64,000 nucleotides of DNA from Bradyrhizobium sp. Ce-3 (GCF_022835695.1 NZ_BQUV01000001.1:552541-616540); one strand, 5' to 3'; shown: positions 7,375 to 16,154, counted from the stretch's first letter. Made by a program: numbers and translations. The notes: generated by a model not told the origin, from the sequence alone.

Positions 7375-8526
7375 ATGCGGCAGAAGACCTTGGGCCTACT
7401 CGCACTTGTCGCCGGCGTGTTCGCAGCAACGGCTGCGCAGGCCGACATCACGATCGGCTTCGTCACCTCGCTGAGCGGCAACGGCGCCTCGATCGGCATC
7501 CCCTATGGGCGCGGCATCAATGCCGCCTATGAATACAGGAAGACGATCAACGGCGAGACCATCCGCCTGATCCAGCTCGACGACGGCTCCGATCCGTCGA
7601 CTGCGACGCGCAATGCGCGCAAGCTGGTCGAAGAAGAGAAGGTCGACCTCCTGATCGGGACGTCGACCGCGCCATCGACCATCGCCATGGCGGCCGTCGC
7701 CAGCGAATTGAAGGTGCCGATGATCGCGATCTCGCCGATCGGCAAGCTTCCGGACTCGCCGGAGCAATGGGTCGTCGCGGTGCCGCAGCCGGCGTCGCTG
7801 CTCGTCAAGATCGTCGCCGACCGGATGAAGCGCGACGGCATGAAGAACATCGGCTATATCGGCTTCTCCGATGCGTGGGGCGACCTCGTCTACAACGGGG
7901 CCAAGGCCGCCGAGCCGGTCGACGACATCAAGGTCCAGACCAACGAGCGCTATGCCCGCACCGATACCTCGGTGACCGCGCAGATCCTCAAGGTCATGGC
8001 GGCGCGTCCCGACGCCGTGCTGATCGGAGGCTCCGGCACGCAAGGCGCGCTGCCGCTGATCACGCTCGCCGAGCGCGGCTTCAAGGGCAATACCTACGGC
8101 ACCGTGGCATTGGTCAATCCGGACTTCGTCACCGTCGGCGGCAAGGCCGCCGAGGGCATCCAGGTCTCCGCCGGTCCCGTGATCGTCGCCGAGCAGCTTC
8201 CGGACGAGCACTTCGCCAAGAAGATCGCGATGGATTTCCGCGCGGTCTACCAGAAGACCCACAACATTCCGACCACCGACGGGTTCTCCGCCTACTCCTT
8301 CGATGCCTGGCTGATCTTCGCCAACGCGGCCGAGCGGGCGCTGAAGACTGCGAAGCCCGGCACGGCGGAATTCCGCACCGCGCTGCGCGACGCCATTCTC
8401 AGCACCAAGGAACTGCCCGGCGTGCATGCCGTCTACAACTTCAAGCCCGGTGCGGTGACCGGCGTCGACGAGCGCTCGCTGGTGGTGGTCCGCCTCACCG
8501 GCGGCACCTGGAAGTACGCGCCGTAA
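7375..8526 (+). CDS. ABC transporter periplasmic binding protein, branched-chain amino acid type
   Basis: 383 residues from ATG 7375, which sits 9 bases after GGAGG; ATG 7369 is in frame but too close to that site. A Sec signal peptide (KTLGLLALVAGVFAATAAQA) precedes DITIGFVTSLSG. It is a clear paralogue of the protein at 1381-2538: both share blocks such as IQLDDxSDPxxxxRNARKLV and the C-terminal STKEL region. It is the first gene of the plus-strand importer operon and is followed after 42 bp by the LivH-type permease. Role: high-affinity periplasmic capture of the imported acid. The ligand is unknown, probably an aromatic or indolic acid given the flanking operons. Confidence 0.92.
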   Translation: MRQKTLGLLALVAGVFAATAAQADITIGFVTSLSGNGASIGIPYGRGINAAYEYRKTINGETIRLIQLDDGSDPSTATRNARKLVEEEKVDLLIGTSTAPSTIAMAAVASELKVPMIAISPIGKLPDSPEQWVVAVPQPASLLVKIVADRMKRDGMKNIGYIGFSDAWGDLVYNGAKAAEPVDDIKVQTNERYARTDTSVTAQILKVMAARPDAVLIGGSGTQGALPLITLAERGFKGNTYGTVALVNPDFVTVGGKAAEGIQVSAGPVIVAEQLPDEHFAKKIAMDFRAVYQKTHNIPTTDGFSAYSFDAWLIFANAAERALKTAKPGTAEFRTALRDAILSTKELPGVHAVYNFKPGAVTGVDERSLVVVRLTGGTWKYAP

Positions 8527-8568
8527 GCGGACGATGGCCGGCGGTCAGAACGGGGGAACGGCGTCTCC

Positions 8569-9612
8569 ATGACGAGCGACATCGCGGCCATCCTTGCGAT
8601 CGACGGAATCGCCACCGGCGCGGTCTACGCGCTGGTGGCAATCGGAACCGTGCTGATCTTCACGGTGACCCGGGTCATCTTCATTCCGTTCGGCGACATC
8701 GCCGCGTTCACCGCGCTGACGCTCGCGGCGCTCGATGCCAAGCGCTTTCCCGGGACCGGCGCGCTGGTCGTGGCGCTGGCATGCCTGGCGACCCTGGTCG
8801 AGATCATCTCGCTCGTCCGCAACGGCGACATTCGGCTGCTGCCGCGCGCACTGTTGTTCTATCTCGCGATTCCCTTGGCGGTGGTCGGCATCGCCTGGCT
8901 CGTCATGCGCATGGACCCGCCGCTCGCGGTCCGGCTGGTGCTCGCGCTGATGCTGATCACGCCGATCGCGCCCCTGCTGGACCGGATCGTGTTCCGCCCG
9001 ATCGCCGACGGCACGGTGCTGCTGCTGCTGACGGTGTCCGTGGCGCTGCATTTCGCGCTGGTCGGCCTTGGCCTCTTGTTCTTCGGCCCTGAAGGCGTCC
9101 GGACCGAACCGCTGACGTCGTTCTCGACCGAGTTCGCCGGCGTCTTGATTTCGGGCCAGACCATGCTGATCGTGCTCGCCGCGCTGGTCTTCAGCGGTCT
9201 CCTCTACCTCTTCTTCGACTTCACGCTGGTCGGCAAATCGCTCCGCGCCACCGCGGTGAACCGGACCGGCTCGCGGCTGATGGGGATCCGGCCGGCGCGG
9301 GCCGGCACCATCGCCTATCTCTTGGGCTCGCTGATGGCCGGCGTATCCGGCATCCTGATCGCGCCGGTCAACACCGTGTTCTACGATTCCGGCTTCCTGA
9401 TCGGGCTCAAGGCGTTCGTCGGCGCCATCGTCGGCGGCATGACCAGCTATCCCGGTGCTGCGATCGGCGCGGTCGGGGTCGGCATTCTCGAAAGCTTCGC
9501 ATCGTTCCAGAGCAGCGCGCTGAAAGACGTGATCGTGTTCTCGCTGCTGATCCCGATCCTGCTCTGGCGATCCCTCGCCTCGCTGCATTCCGAGGAGGAG
9601 ATCGAGGAATGA
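8569..9612 (+). CDS. Branched-chain-type ABC transporter permease, LivH family
   Basis: 347 residues, inner-membrane permease of the LivH/BPD_transp_2 family with about eight hydrophobic segments. The typical N-terminus ILAIDGIATGAVYALVAIG and the C-terminal loop AFVGAIVGGMTSYPGAAIGA, which faces the ATPase, are present. The region around residues 75-110 is longer and more variable than in LivH of enteric bacteria. The stop overlaps the next start (ATGA at 9609-9612), so translation of the two permeases is probably coupled. It works with the LivM-LivG fusion and LivF downstream. Confidence 0.92.
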   Translation: MTSDIAAILAIDGIATGAVYALVAIGTVLIFTVTRVIFIPFGDIAAFTALTLAALDAKRFPGTGALVVALACLATLVEIISLVRNGDIRLLPRALLFYLAIPLAVVGIAWLVMRMDPPLAVRLVLALMLITPIAPLLDRIVFRPIADGTVLLLLTVSVALHFALVGLGLLFFGPEGVRTEPLTSFSTEFAGVLISGQTMLIVLAALVFSGLLYLFFDFTLVGKSLRATAVNRTGSRLMGIRPARAGTIAYLLGSLMAGVSGILIAPVNTVFYDSGFLIGLKAFVGAIVGGMTSYPGAAIGAVGVGILESFASFQSSALKDVIVFSLLIPILLWRSLASLHSEEEIEE

Positions 9613-11378
9613 CGCGCCTTCATGTGCAGCTCGCAGCCGTAGCAGCACTGGCGTGCCTCGCGCTCGCGCCCCTCGTGCTGAGCCCGTTCAGCGTCACGTT
9701 GATGAACTATATCGGCATCTACTCGCTGGTCGCCATCGGCCTGGCGCTGCTCACCGGCGTCGGCGGCATCGTGTCGTTCGGGCAGGCCGCATTCGTCGGC
9801 ATCGCGGCCTATGCGACGGCATGGGTCTCTGCGCTGAACGGGCAATCGCCGTGGCTCGGCCTGCTGTTCGGGGTGGCGCTGACCTGCGGCGTCGCGGCCG
9901 TGCTCGGCGTCGTCACCCTGCGGCTGCAGGGCCATTTCCTCTCGCTGTCGACCGTGGCATGGGGCCTTGCGATCGGCTTCCTGTTCGGCAATGTCGAGGG
10001 GCTCGGCCGCTTCAACGGCATCTCGTCGATCCCGCCGATCAGCATTGGCTCGTTCGCGCTCGTCAGTAGCGCGCAGATCTACTACCTGATCTGGGGCATC
10101 GTCGCCCTGGTGCTGCTGCTCGGCTACAATCTGCTGGACTCGCGGCTCGGCCGCGCCATGCGGGCGCTGCGCGGCGGCAATACGCTGGTCGAGAGCCTCG
10201 GCATCAACGCGTTCCGGATCAAGCTCGTGACCTTCGTGATCGCGGCGTGCCTCGCCTCGCTGTCCGGATGGCTGTACGCGCATATGAGCCGCTTCATCAG
10301 CCCGGGCCCGTTCGATGCCGGCATGGGCATCGAATATCTGATGATGACGATGGTCGGCGGCGCCGGCAGCCTGCTCGGCGGTGTGGTCGGCGCCGCGATC
10401 GTGACCCTGCTCAAGAACAGCGTGCAGGACTATCTGCCGCTGATCGCCAAGGGCGCCTCCGGGCAGCTCGAAATCGTCGCCTTCTCCGCGCTGTTCATCC
10501 TGTTCCTGCAATGGGCGCGGCAGGGCATCGTGCCCTCGATCGCGCGCCATCTGCCGAAGATCCGGCGCGAGCGGCCGCAGCCGGCGCCGCCGCTGCCGCG
10601 CCGTCCGCAACCGACGCCGGGTGAACTGCTGCTGAAAGTTGATGGCGCCGAGCGCCGGTTCGGCGGCCTCGTCGCGGTCAACAATGTCAGCTTCGAGGTG
10701 AGGTCAGGCGAAATCCTTGCCGTGATCGGCCCGAACGGCGCCGGCAAGAGCACGATGTTCAACTGCCTGACCGGCGCGCTGCGGGTCAACAAGGGTGAGA
10801 TCGTCTTCGCCGGACGCCCGATCACCCGCGATCCGCAATCCCGCATCGCCAAGGCCGGCGTCGCGCGGACCTTCCAGCATGTCAAGCTGCGGCCGCGCAT
10901 GAGCCTGCTGGAGAACGTCATGCTCGGCACCCACAGTCGCACCCGTGCCGGGTTGTTGGCCGGCGCCTTTCGCCTCAACCGGCGCGAGGAGGCCAGCGCC
11001 CGGCACGAGGCGCTGCTGCAGCTCGAGCGCGTCGGGCTCGGCGACAAGCCGTTCGAGCTCGCCGGCAACCTTCCGCTCGGCAACCAGCGCATCCTGGAGA
11101 TCGCACGCGCGCTCGCCGCGGATCCCGCACTGCTGGTGCTGGACGAGCCGGCGGCTGGCCTGCGCCGCCAGGAAAAGCTGCGACTGGCGGAGCTGCTCCG
11201 CTCGCTGCGGGCGGACCATTTGACCATCCTGATCGTCGAGCACGACATGGAGTTCGTGATGTCGCTGGTCGACCGCATCGTGGTGCTCGATTTCGGCTCC
11301 AAGCTGTGCGAGGGCGTCCCGAGCGCGATCCGCAGCGACGAGCGGGTGCAAGAGGCCTATCTCGGGGGCGTCGCATGA
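9609..11378 (+). CDS. Fused ABC permease (LivM) and ATP-binding protein (LivG)
   Basis: 589 residues. Residues about 1-310 are a LivM permease (MNYIGIYSLVAIGLALLTG near the start, and the EYLMMTMVGGAGSLLGGVVG loop). After a proline-rich linker (about 318-335) follows a complete LivG ATPase: Walker A GPNGAGKST, Q-loop region ARTFQHVKLRPRMS, the relaxed LivG signature LPLGNQRILEIARAL and Walker B LLVLDEPAAGL. Both halves appear intact, so this is a true gene fusion and not a frameshift. It overlaps the genes on both sides by ATGA. The fusion fixes one ATPase to one permease of the importer. Confidence 0.93.
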   Translation: MTRLHVQLAAVAALACLALAPLVLSPFSVTLMNYIGIYSLVAIGLALLTGVGGIVSFGQAAFVGIAAYATAWVSALNGQSPWLGLLFGVALTCGVAAVLGVVTLRLQGHFLSLSTVAWGLAIGFLFGNVEGLGRFNGISSIPPISIGSFALVSSAQIYYLIWGIVALVLLLGYNLLDSRLGRAMRALRGGNTLVESLGINAFRIKLVTFVIAACLASLSGWLYAHMSRFISPGPFDAGMGIEYLMMTMVGGAGSLLGGVVGAAIVTLLKNSVQDYLPLIAKGASGQLEIVAFSALFILFLQWARQGIVPSIARHLPKIRRERPQPAPPLPRRPQPTPGELLLKVDGAERRFGGLVAVNNVSFEVRSGEILAVIGPNGAGKSTMFNCLTGALRVNKGEIVFAGRPITRDPQSRIAKAGVARTFQHVKLRPRMSLLENVMLGTHSRTRAGLLAGAFRLNRREEASARHEALLQLERVGLGDKPFELAGNLPLGNQRILEIARALAADPALLVLDEPAAGLRRQEKLRLAELLRSLRADHLTILIVEHDMEFVMSLVDRIVVLDFGSKLCEGVPSAIRSDERVQEAYLGGVA

Positions 11379-12088
11379 GCGAGATGTTCTCCATGACCGA
11401 CGTCACCGTCTGCTACGACAACGTCGAGGCCGTGCGCAACGTCTCGCTGTCGGTCGACGAGGGCCAGATCGTCACCGTGATCGGCCCGAACGGCGCCGGC
11501 AAGACCACGCTGCTGATGGCGGCCATCGGGCTGCTCGGATCGCGTGGCCGCATGGCGTTCCGCGGCAGCGATCTTGGTAAGATGTCGGTCGAGGATCGCG
11601 TCGAGCGCAGGCTCTGTCTGGTTCCGGAGAAGCGCGAACTGTTCTCCGACATGTCGGTCGCCGACAACCTCCTGCTCGGCTCCTACAGCCTGCGTGACCG
11701 CTCCGGCGTTCAGAAGACACTGGATGAGGTCTATGATCGGTTTCCCCGCCTGAAGGAGCGGCAGCGTCAGGCCGCCGGCACGCTGTCCGGCGGCGAGCGC
11801 CAGATGCTCGCGTTGGGGCGCGCGCTGATGGCCAGGCCCGCGCTGCTGATGCTCGACGAGCCCAGCCTCGGCCTGGCGCCGCTGATCGTGCGCGAGATCT
11901 TTCGCACCATCGCGTCGTTACGCGACCTCGGCGTGTCGATCCTGCTGGTCGAGCAGAACGCCCGCGCCGCGCTTGAGACCGCCGACTATGGCTACGTGCT
12001 GGAGACAGGCGAGATCGTGCAGTCCGGTCCTGCCAAGGACTTGATCCACGACCCCCGGCTGATCACCGCCTATCTCGGCGGACACTGA
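11375..12088 (+). CDS. Branched-chain-type ABC transporter ATP-binding protein, LivF family
   Basis: 237 residues, second ATPase of the importer. Walker A is GPNGAGKTT, the signature is LSGGERQMLALGRALM and Walker B is LLMLDEPSLGL, followed by the switch region LLVEQNARAAL typical of LivF. The start ATG overlaps the stop of the LivM-LivG gene (ATGA at 11375). It is the last gene of the operon. About 160 bp without a gene follow before the convergent EthD-like gene, and I see no clear terminator there beyond a weak inverted repeat of CCGGCTA. Confidence 0.94.
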   Translation: MSEMFSMTDVTVCYDNVEAVRNVSLSVDEGQIVTVIGPNGAGKTTLLMAAIGLLGSRGRMAFRGSDLGKMSVEDRVERRLCLVPEKRELFSDMSVADNLLLGSYSLRDRSGVQKTLDEVYDRFPRLKERQRQAAGTLSGGERQMLALGRALMARPALLMLDEPSLGLAPLIVREIFRTIASLRDLGVSILLVEQNARAALETADYGYVLETGEIVQSGPAKDLIHDPRLITAYLGGH

Positions 12089-12246
12089 GACCGGCTAGCA
12101 GCGGGCCGCACGCCAAAAACATCGAAAACAACCCCATGCACAGTAGCCGGCCATAGCAATATCAATGGCTTGTAGACCCCGGGCGCAGCACCTGCTGGTT
12201 TTCAGAATCCGCTTGCACCGTCGGGCAACTCAGCGGCACAATCCCA

Positions 12247-12978
12247 TCATCGCGGCGTTCCGCCCTCGCTAGCCCCCCTCGCCGAAACGATCCGCGTCAG
12301 CATCGGAAAATGCTTGTTGCCGCCCGCGAACGGCGGGAACCGGACGAAGTCCGCGCGCATGCGCTTGATCACGTCGGAGCCCAACGCAAGCGCAAGGGCT
12401 TGCGGGCTGTCGAACATCAGCCTGTTGCGCTGCATGTAGTCGACCCGCTGCGACGGCAGCCGGTCGACCCAATCGATGCGGGTGTAGATCTCGATCTGGC
12501 GGACGCCGGGAAAGCTCCGCATGATCGACGGATGATGCTCCAGGTAATGCAAATTCCAGGCATTCATGTCGTCGGCCGGCCCGGGATAATGCACGAGGTA
12601 GCTGCACGGCGTGGCCGTGTCGTTCGCATGCGCGGCGTCGTCAACCGGAAAGACGCGCGTCACCATCGCCTGATGCGTCACGTCCAATCCGGCAAGGCTC
12701 GGCAGTCCGCGACCTGCCGCAAGGCCTGCAAGCACGCCGCCGCGATCCATCGCGGCCTCGCACGCAAACAGGTCCGGAAAACGCAGTTGCAACGCAAAGA
12801 CCGGTCCGGCCCCGTCCGCCTTGTAGGGATGATCGACCGATTGCTCCAGCGGCGTGAACAGCAGGCCCTCGGCCATCCCCGGTGCAGACCCCACCATGGC
12901 AGCAGCAGCCGCAAGATCGTCCGCGTGAATTCGCCGCTCGCCGTTCGGATCGGAGAACGTCATGAACAGCGAGATCAT
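12247..12978 (-). CDS. EthD-like dimeric alpha-beta-barrel protein, two-domain
   Basis: 243 residues. The C-terminal half (about 125-205) resembles EthD/stress-responsive dimeric alpha-beta barrels: YLVHYPGPADDMNAWNLHY, then HHPSIMRSFPGVRQIEIYTR. The N-terminal half looks like a weaker second copy of the same ferredoxin-like fold. Such proteins act as small oxygenases, isomerases or accessory factors in aromatic degradation. The start ATG overlaps the stop of the thioesterase gene (ATGA at 12975-12978), so it belongs to the operon with the gentisate-dioxygenase-like and FAH-family genes. The exact reaction is unknown. Confidence 0.7.
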   Translation of the reverse strand: MISLFMTFSDPNGERRIHADDLAAAAAMVGSAPGMAEGLLFTPLEQSVDHPYKADGAGPVFALQLRFPDLFACEAAMDRGGVLAGLAAGRGLPSLAGLDVTHQAMVTRVFPVDDAAHANDTATPCSYLVHYPGPADDMNAWNLHYLEHHPSIMRSFPGVRQIEIYTRIDWVDRLPSQRVDYMQRNRLMFDSPQALALALGSDVIKRMRADFVRFPPFAGGNKHFPMLTRIVSARGASEGGTPR

Positions 12979-13406
12979 GACGCCGCGGCCTCCTCGCCGG
13001 TCTGCAGATGCGACAGGAGAGCCGCACGAACGTCATCGGGCCACGGCATCGCGCGATGATCGGCCAGCGACGTCGCCGCAACGATCTGGCGCGCCCGCCA
13101 ACGCACGCCATCTGCGCCCGTGACGACGTGGGCCAGATGCAGCGAGGCACCGCCGATCTTGACGATGGAGAGGCCGAACGTCAGGCGGTCGCCGAACCTC
13201 GACGGCCGCGAGAAGTCGCAGGCGAGATGCACCGTCGGCGTCCCGATCCTGCGGACCGTAATCAGCTCCGGCCAGGGAAATCCGATCGTGGCCCAGAACT
13301 CCTCGACCACGCCGTTGAGGATGTTCAGATAGGAAGGAAAATACGCGATCCCCGAGGGATCGCAGTCGCCGAACCTCAGCTCGCGATCGAATGAGAACGA
13401 CGGCAT
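12975..13406 (-). CDS. Acyl-CoA thioesterase, 4-hydroxybenzoyl-CoA thioesterase (hot-dog) family
   Basis: 143 residues, the normal length for a single hot-dog thioesterase. The N-terminal active-site motif RFGDCDPSGIAYFPSYL carries the family aspartate (DPSGIAYF). The start ATG 13406 overlaps the stop of the FAH-family gene (TGATG). Known members hydrolyse aromatic acyl-CoAs such as 4-hydroxybenzoyl-CoA, or gentisyl-CoA in gentisate pathways. In this operon it likely frees an aromatic acid, for example anthranilate, salicylate or gentisate, from its CoA ester so the dioxygenase can cleave the ring. Confidence 0.85.
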   Translation of the reverse strand: MPSFSFDRELRFGDCDPSGIAYFPSYLNILNGVVEEFWATIGFPWPELITVRRIGTPTVHLACDFSRPSRFGDRLTFGLSIVKIGGASLHLAHVVTGADGVRWRARQIVAATSLADHRAMPWPDDVRAALLSHLQTGEEAAAS

Positions 13407-14314
13407 CAGATCGCAACAACGGGGTGCCGGATGACGCCGACGCCGTCGATGCCGGCCTCGACCACGTCGCCGGGCCACAGCCATTCCTGCGGGCTCATGC
13501 CGGCGCCAACACCGTTGGGCGTTCCGGTCGCGATGATGTCGCCCGGCTCGAGCGTCATGCCGGACGAGATGTCGGCGACCAGCGCCGGAATGTCGAAGAT
13601 CATGTATCGGGTGTTGGAGTCCTGCTTGATGACGCCGTTCTTGGTCAGCCAGAGCCTGAGATCGTGCGGATCGGGAATCTCGTCCGCGGTGACGATGCAG
13701 GGGCCGAACGGCGCGTAGGTGTCCATGCCCTTGGAGAAGATCCACTGCCCGGCACGGCGATTGTCGCGCGCGGAAATATCGATCATGACGGAATAGCCGA
13801 ACACGTGATCCATCGCCTTCTCGACCGCGATGCGGGTCGCGGTCTTGCCGATGATGACGGCGAGCTCGACCTCCCAGTCGAGCTGCTGGGTCATGCGAGC
13901 ATTGTGCTGGATCGCGGCTCCCGGCCCGATCACCGCGGTCGGCGGCTTGGAGAACACCACCGGCTGCTTCGGCAGATCCTTGTCGGTGTCGAGGCTCTTG
14001 GCGGACTCCGCGACATGCGCGCGATAGTTCAGCCCGATCCCGAAGATGTTTTTCCGAGGCCGCGGGATCGGCGCCAGCAGCTTTACGTCCTCGACCGCAA
14101 CCGCCGCGCCGGCTGGGAAGCGGCCATTGGCGTCCTCCAGTGTATCCCTGAGCGCAGGCAGCAGGGTCACGCTGTTGTCGATGAACGACAGCATATCACT
14201 TGGCCATGTCACACCGCTGGACGCACCAAGGTGCTCGACATCGACGACCAGTCCATTGACGAGGGCTCCAAGACGGGCGCCGCTTGAGCCCAAGGTGTAG
14301 GTGACAAGACGCAT
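13406..14314 (-). CDS. Fumarylacetoacetate hydrolase family protein
   Basis: 302 residues. The family metal site and catalytic region are visible: DWEVELAVIIGKTATRI, GYSVMIDISARDNRR, FGPCIVTADEIPDP and GDIIATGTPNGVGAGM. Members hydrolyse carbon-carbon bonds of ring-cleavage products (fumarylpyruvate, fumarylacetoacetate) or decarboxylate oxo-acids. It follows the gentisate-dioxygenase-like gene by 44 bp and precedes the thioesterase with an overlap. Hydrolysis of the ring-cleavage product made by its neighbour is the simplest role. No obvious maleylpyruvate isomerase is present in this operon. Confidence 0.88.
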   Translation of the reverse strand: MRLVTYTLGSSGARLGALVNGLVVDVEHLGASSGVTWPSDMLSFIDNSVTLLPALRDTLEDANGRFPAGAAVAVEDVKLLAPIPRPRKNIFGIGLNYRAHVAESAKSLDTDKDLPKQPVVFSKPPTAVIGPGAAIQHNARMTQQLDWEVELAVIIGKTATRIAVEKAMDHVFGYSVMIDISARDNRRAGQWIFSKGMDTYAPFGPCIVTADEIPDPHDLRLWLTKNGVIKQDSNTRYMIFDIPALVADISSGMTLEPGDIIATGTPNGVGAGMSPQEWLWPGDVVEAGIDGVGVIRHPVVAI

Positions 14315-14358
14315 GAAGGCTTGATCCGGTTATTCGGGTTGATGTCTACAAGGAAATG

Positions 14359-15465
14359 TCAGACCGCGACCGGCTGATGACCGGCATTGTCGCCATAGGC
14401 CTCTTCGCGGTAGAGGCCGAGCCCCTCGATGACGGGCAGATCGTTGAAGCAGAACAGGCAGGCGTCCTCGCTTGCGGACGCGTTGCCGTGCTCATGCCAG
14501 GCCCAGGACGGAACGCAGAAGATGTCGCGCTCCTGCCACTCGAACCGCTTGCCGCCGATCACGGAATAGCCCTGCCCCTTGGCGACCTGATAGACGAAGC
14601 TTCCGGTGTGGCGGTGCGACCTGGTCGTCTCGCCCGGACGCAGCATCTGCATGCTGGCGCCGATGGTCTGCATCACGTGGCCGCCGGTGACCGGATTGAC
14701 GTAGTTCATCAGGATGCCGTCATAGGGCGATCCGTCGGTCGCGGCGGCATATTTCTGCAGCGACTCGTAGGTCGGCTCCCACTCATATTTGAACATCGGC
14801 GAATAGCCGTTCGACCATCGCGAGCCCGCCGGGCGAAGACCGGGATTGCCCCAGGTCCTGGTCATGTCGTCGACGGGATAGCCGGACGCCTCCTGCTGGA
14901 TCTTCGGATGCACGACGAAGAAATTGGCCTCCAGCGCGTTGACGAGCGGAATGTCGAGACCGTCCTGCCAGATGCAGACCGAGCCGTTGGCCTCGACGCC
15001 ATGCTCATGCCAGGTGCCGTTCGGCGTCAGCACGAAATCCCGCGCGCCGAGCGTCATCTTGTGACCATCGACGATGGTGTAGGCGCCCTCGCCTTCCATG
15101 ATGAAGCGCAGGGCGGAGGCCGAATGCGCATGGGCGGAGGCGACTTCGCCCGGGTGCATCACCTGCAAGCCTGAATAAAGCCAGCCCACCGCGGCCGACA
15201 CGTCGCGGCGGCCCGGATTGTTGAGATAGATCACCCGCCGCCCCGCCTTCTCCGGCGAGACCAGCTCCACCGAGCGCAGCACGTGCTCACGCAGATCGCT
15301 GTAGCGCCAGAGAACGGGAATGGAGGCCGACTGCGGCTGCCATGGCTCGATCTTGTTGGCGACCGTCCACAGCGCGCCGGCTTCGAACCCCTCGAGATCC
15401 CTGTAGTAGGCCTTGAGCTCCGGGGTATCCTCGACATTGGCCCGGCCGATGACGTTGTCGCCCAT
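14359..15465 (-). CDS. Gentisate 1,2-dioxygenase-like bicupin ring-cleavage dioxygenase
   Basis: 368 residues from ATG 15465, with GGAGG 5 bases upstream; an ATG four codons earlier overlaps that site and is less likely. Two cupin domains are visible. The N-terminal one has HAHSASALRFIMEGEGAY and GTWHEHG; the C-terminal one has RSHRHTGSFVYQVAKGQG and WAWHEHGN. The first carries the His set that binds the catalytic Fe(II) in gentisate, salicylate and 5-hydroxyanthranilate dioxygenases. It opens the ring of a hydroxylated benzoate with O2 in the cytoplasm. First gene of the operon with FAH-family hydrolase and thioesterase. Sequence alone does not decide between gentisate, salicylate and aminated substrates. 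Confidence 0.88.
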   Translation of the reverse strand: MGDNVIGRANVEDTPELKAYYRDLEGFEAGALWTVANKIEPWQPQSASIPVLWRYSDLREHVLRSVELVSPEKAGRRVIYLNNPGRRDVSAAVGWLYSGLQVMHPGEVASAHAHSASALRFIMEGEGAYTIVDGHKMTLGARDFVLTPNGTWHEHGVEANGSVCIWQDGLDIPLVNALEANFFVVHPKIQQEASGYPVDDMTRTWGNPGLRPAGSRWSNGYSPMFKYEWEPTYESLQKYAAATDGSPYDGILMNYVNPVTGGHVMQTIGASMQMLRPGETTRSHRHTGSFVYQVAKGQGYSVIGGKRFEWQERDIFCVPSWAWHEHGNASASEDACLFCFNDLPVIEGLGLYREEAYGDNAGHQPVAV

Positions 15466-15480
15466 GCTGTCCTCCAAGTA

Positions 15481-16040
15481 CTATCTCATGACGTCCTGTC
15501 GCCGCATCCGCGACTGTCCTTCTGGCGAAAGCCACGACGACGGTGAGGATGGCTGTCGATTAAATTTGCCGCGCCACGCGGCGTCATAACCCGCGAAAGC
15601 GGGTGATCCAGTATTCCAGAGACGGCTGTGCTTGAGCGGAAAGGCCGCGGCGTACTGGATCGCCCGGTCGAGCCGGGCGATGACAGTCGGGGGGCCTTGC
15701 CTGCTCCGCACCCACATCCACGACTGTCGTCCTGGCGAAAGCCAGGACCCATAACCACCGCATCTGGTTGTGAAAGGGATCGTGGCCCCGGGCTCGCTCG
15801 ACAATGACCGGTCGGGGTAATGGGTCCTGGCTTTCGCCAGGACGACGGTAAGGATGGCTGTCGATTAAAGTTGCCGCGCCACGCGGCGTCATCACCCGCG
15901 AAAGCGGGTGATCCACTATTCCAGAGACGGCTGTGCTTGAGCGGAAAGGCCGCGGCGTACTGGATCGCCCGGACGAGCCGGGCGATGACAGTTGTGACGA
16001 CGGTGAAGGCTCGCGTGCTCCGCGGCAGCTTCAGCATTGG
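15481..16040. repeat. Non-coding cluster of dispersed palindromic repeats with a ~150-bp direct duplication
   Basis: No gene is supported here. A block of about 150 bp at 15537-15688 recurs at 15841-15991 in the same direction with only a few differences (both contain GATGGCTGTCGATTAAA and GGCCGCGGCGTACTGGATCG). Short hairpins CCTGGCGAAAGCCAGG (15731-15747) and its inverse near 15826-15842 lie between them. The ORFs that cross the block are low-complexity translations of the repeat. The unit resembles dispersed intergenic repeats of Bradyrhizobium-type genomes. Confidence 0.8.
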
Positions 16041-16111
16041 CCCTACCCTGTCGCCGGCTCATGATCGCCGCCTGGAGCAAGGCCCATGGCGGGGCGCAGC
16101 GTTTGACTTAC

Positions 16112-16139
16112 TTTACATGTAAACGTATGCTATAGCATA
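16112..16139 (+). promoter_or_regulatory. Two adjacent palindromes upstream of the Ior-like operon
   Basis: A perfect 12-bp palindrome TTTACATGTAAA (16112-16123) is followed by a perfect 14-bp palindrome TATGCTATAGCATA (16126-16139), 16 bp before the start ATG at 16155. The same pair of elements, in the same order and with similar spacing, precedes the Rieske oxygenase operon at 26016. The position over or just downstream of a promoter suggests repression by one or both of the MarR proteins encoded at the end of this operon. Confidence 0.65.
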
Positions 16140-16154
16140 TTTCTGGAGGGTGCA

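Noticed and set aside
7046-7474. 142-codon plus-strand ORF in the divergent promoter region
   Set aside because: It overlaps the ribosome site and start of the binding-protein gene in another frame and has no recognisable feature.
12089-12246. Inverted repeat CCGGCTA after livF as a terminator
   Set aside because: Arms are short and about 40 bp apart with no T tract, so a stable terminator is not supported.
15486-16037. 183-codon minus-strand ORF and other ORFs across the repeat block
   Set aside because: The translation is of the duplicated palindromic repeat, with no ribosome site or protein motif. Similar spurious ORFs arise wherever this repeat occurs.
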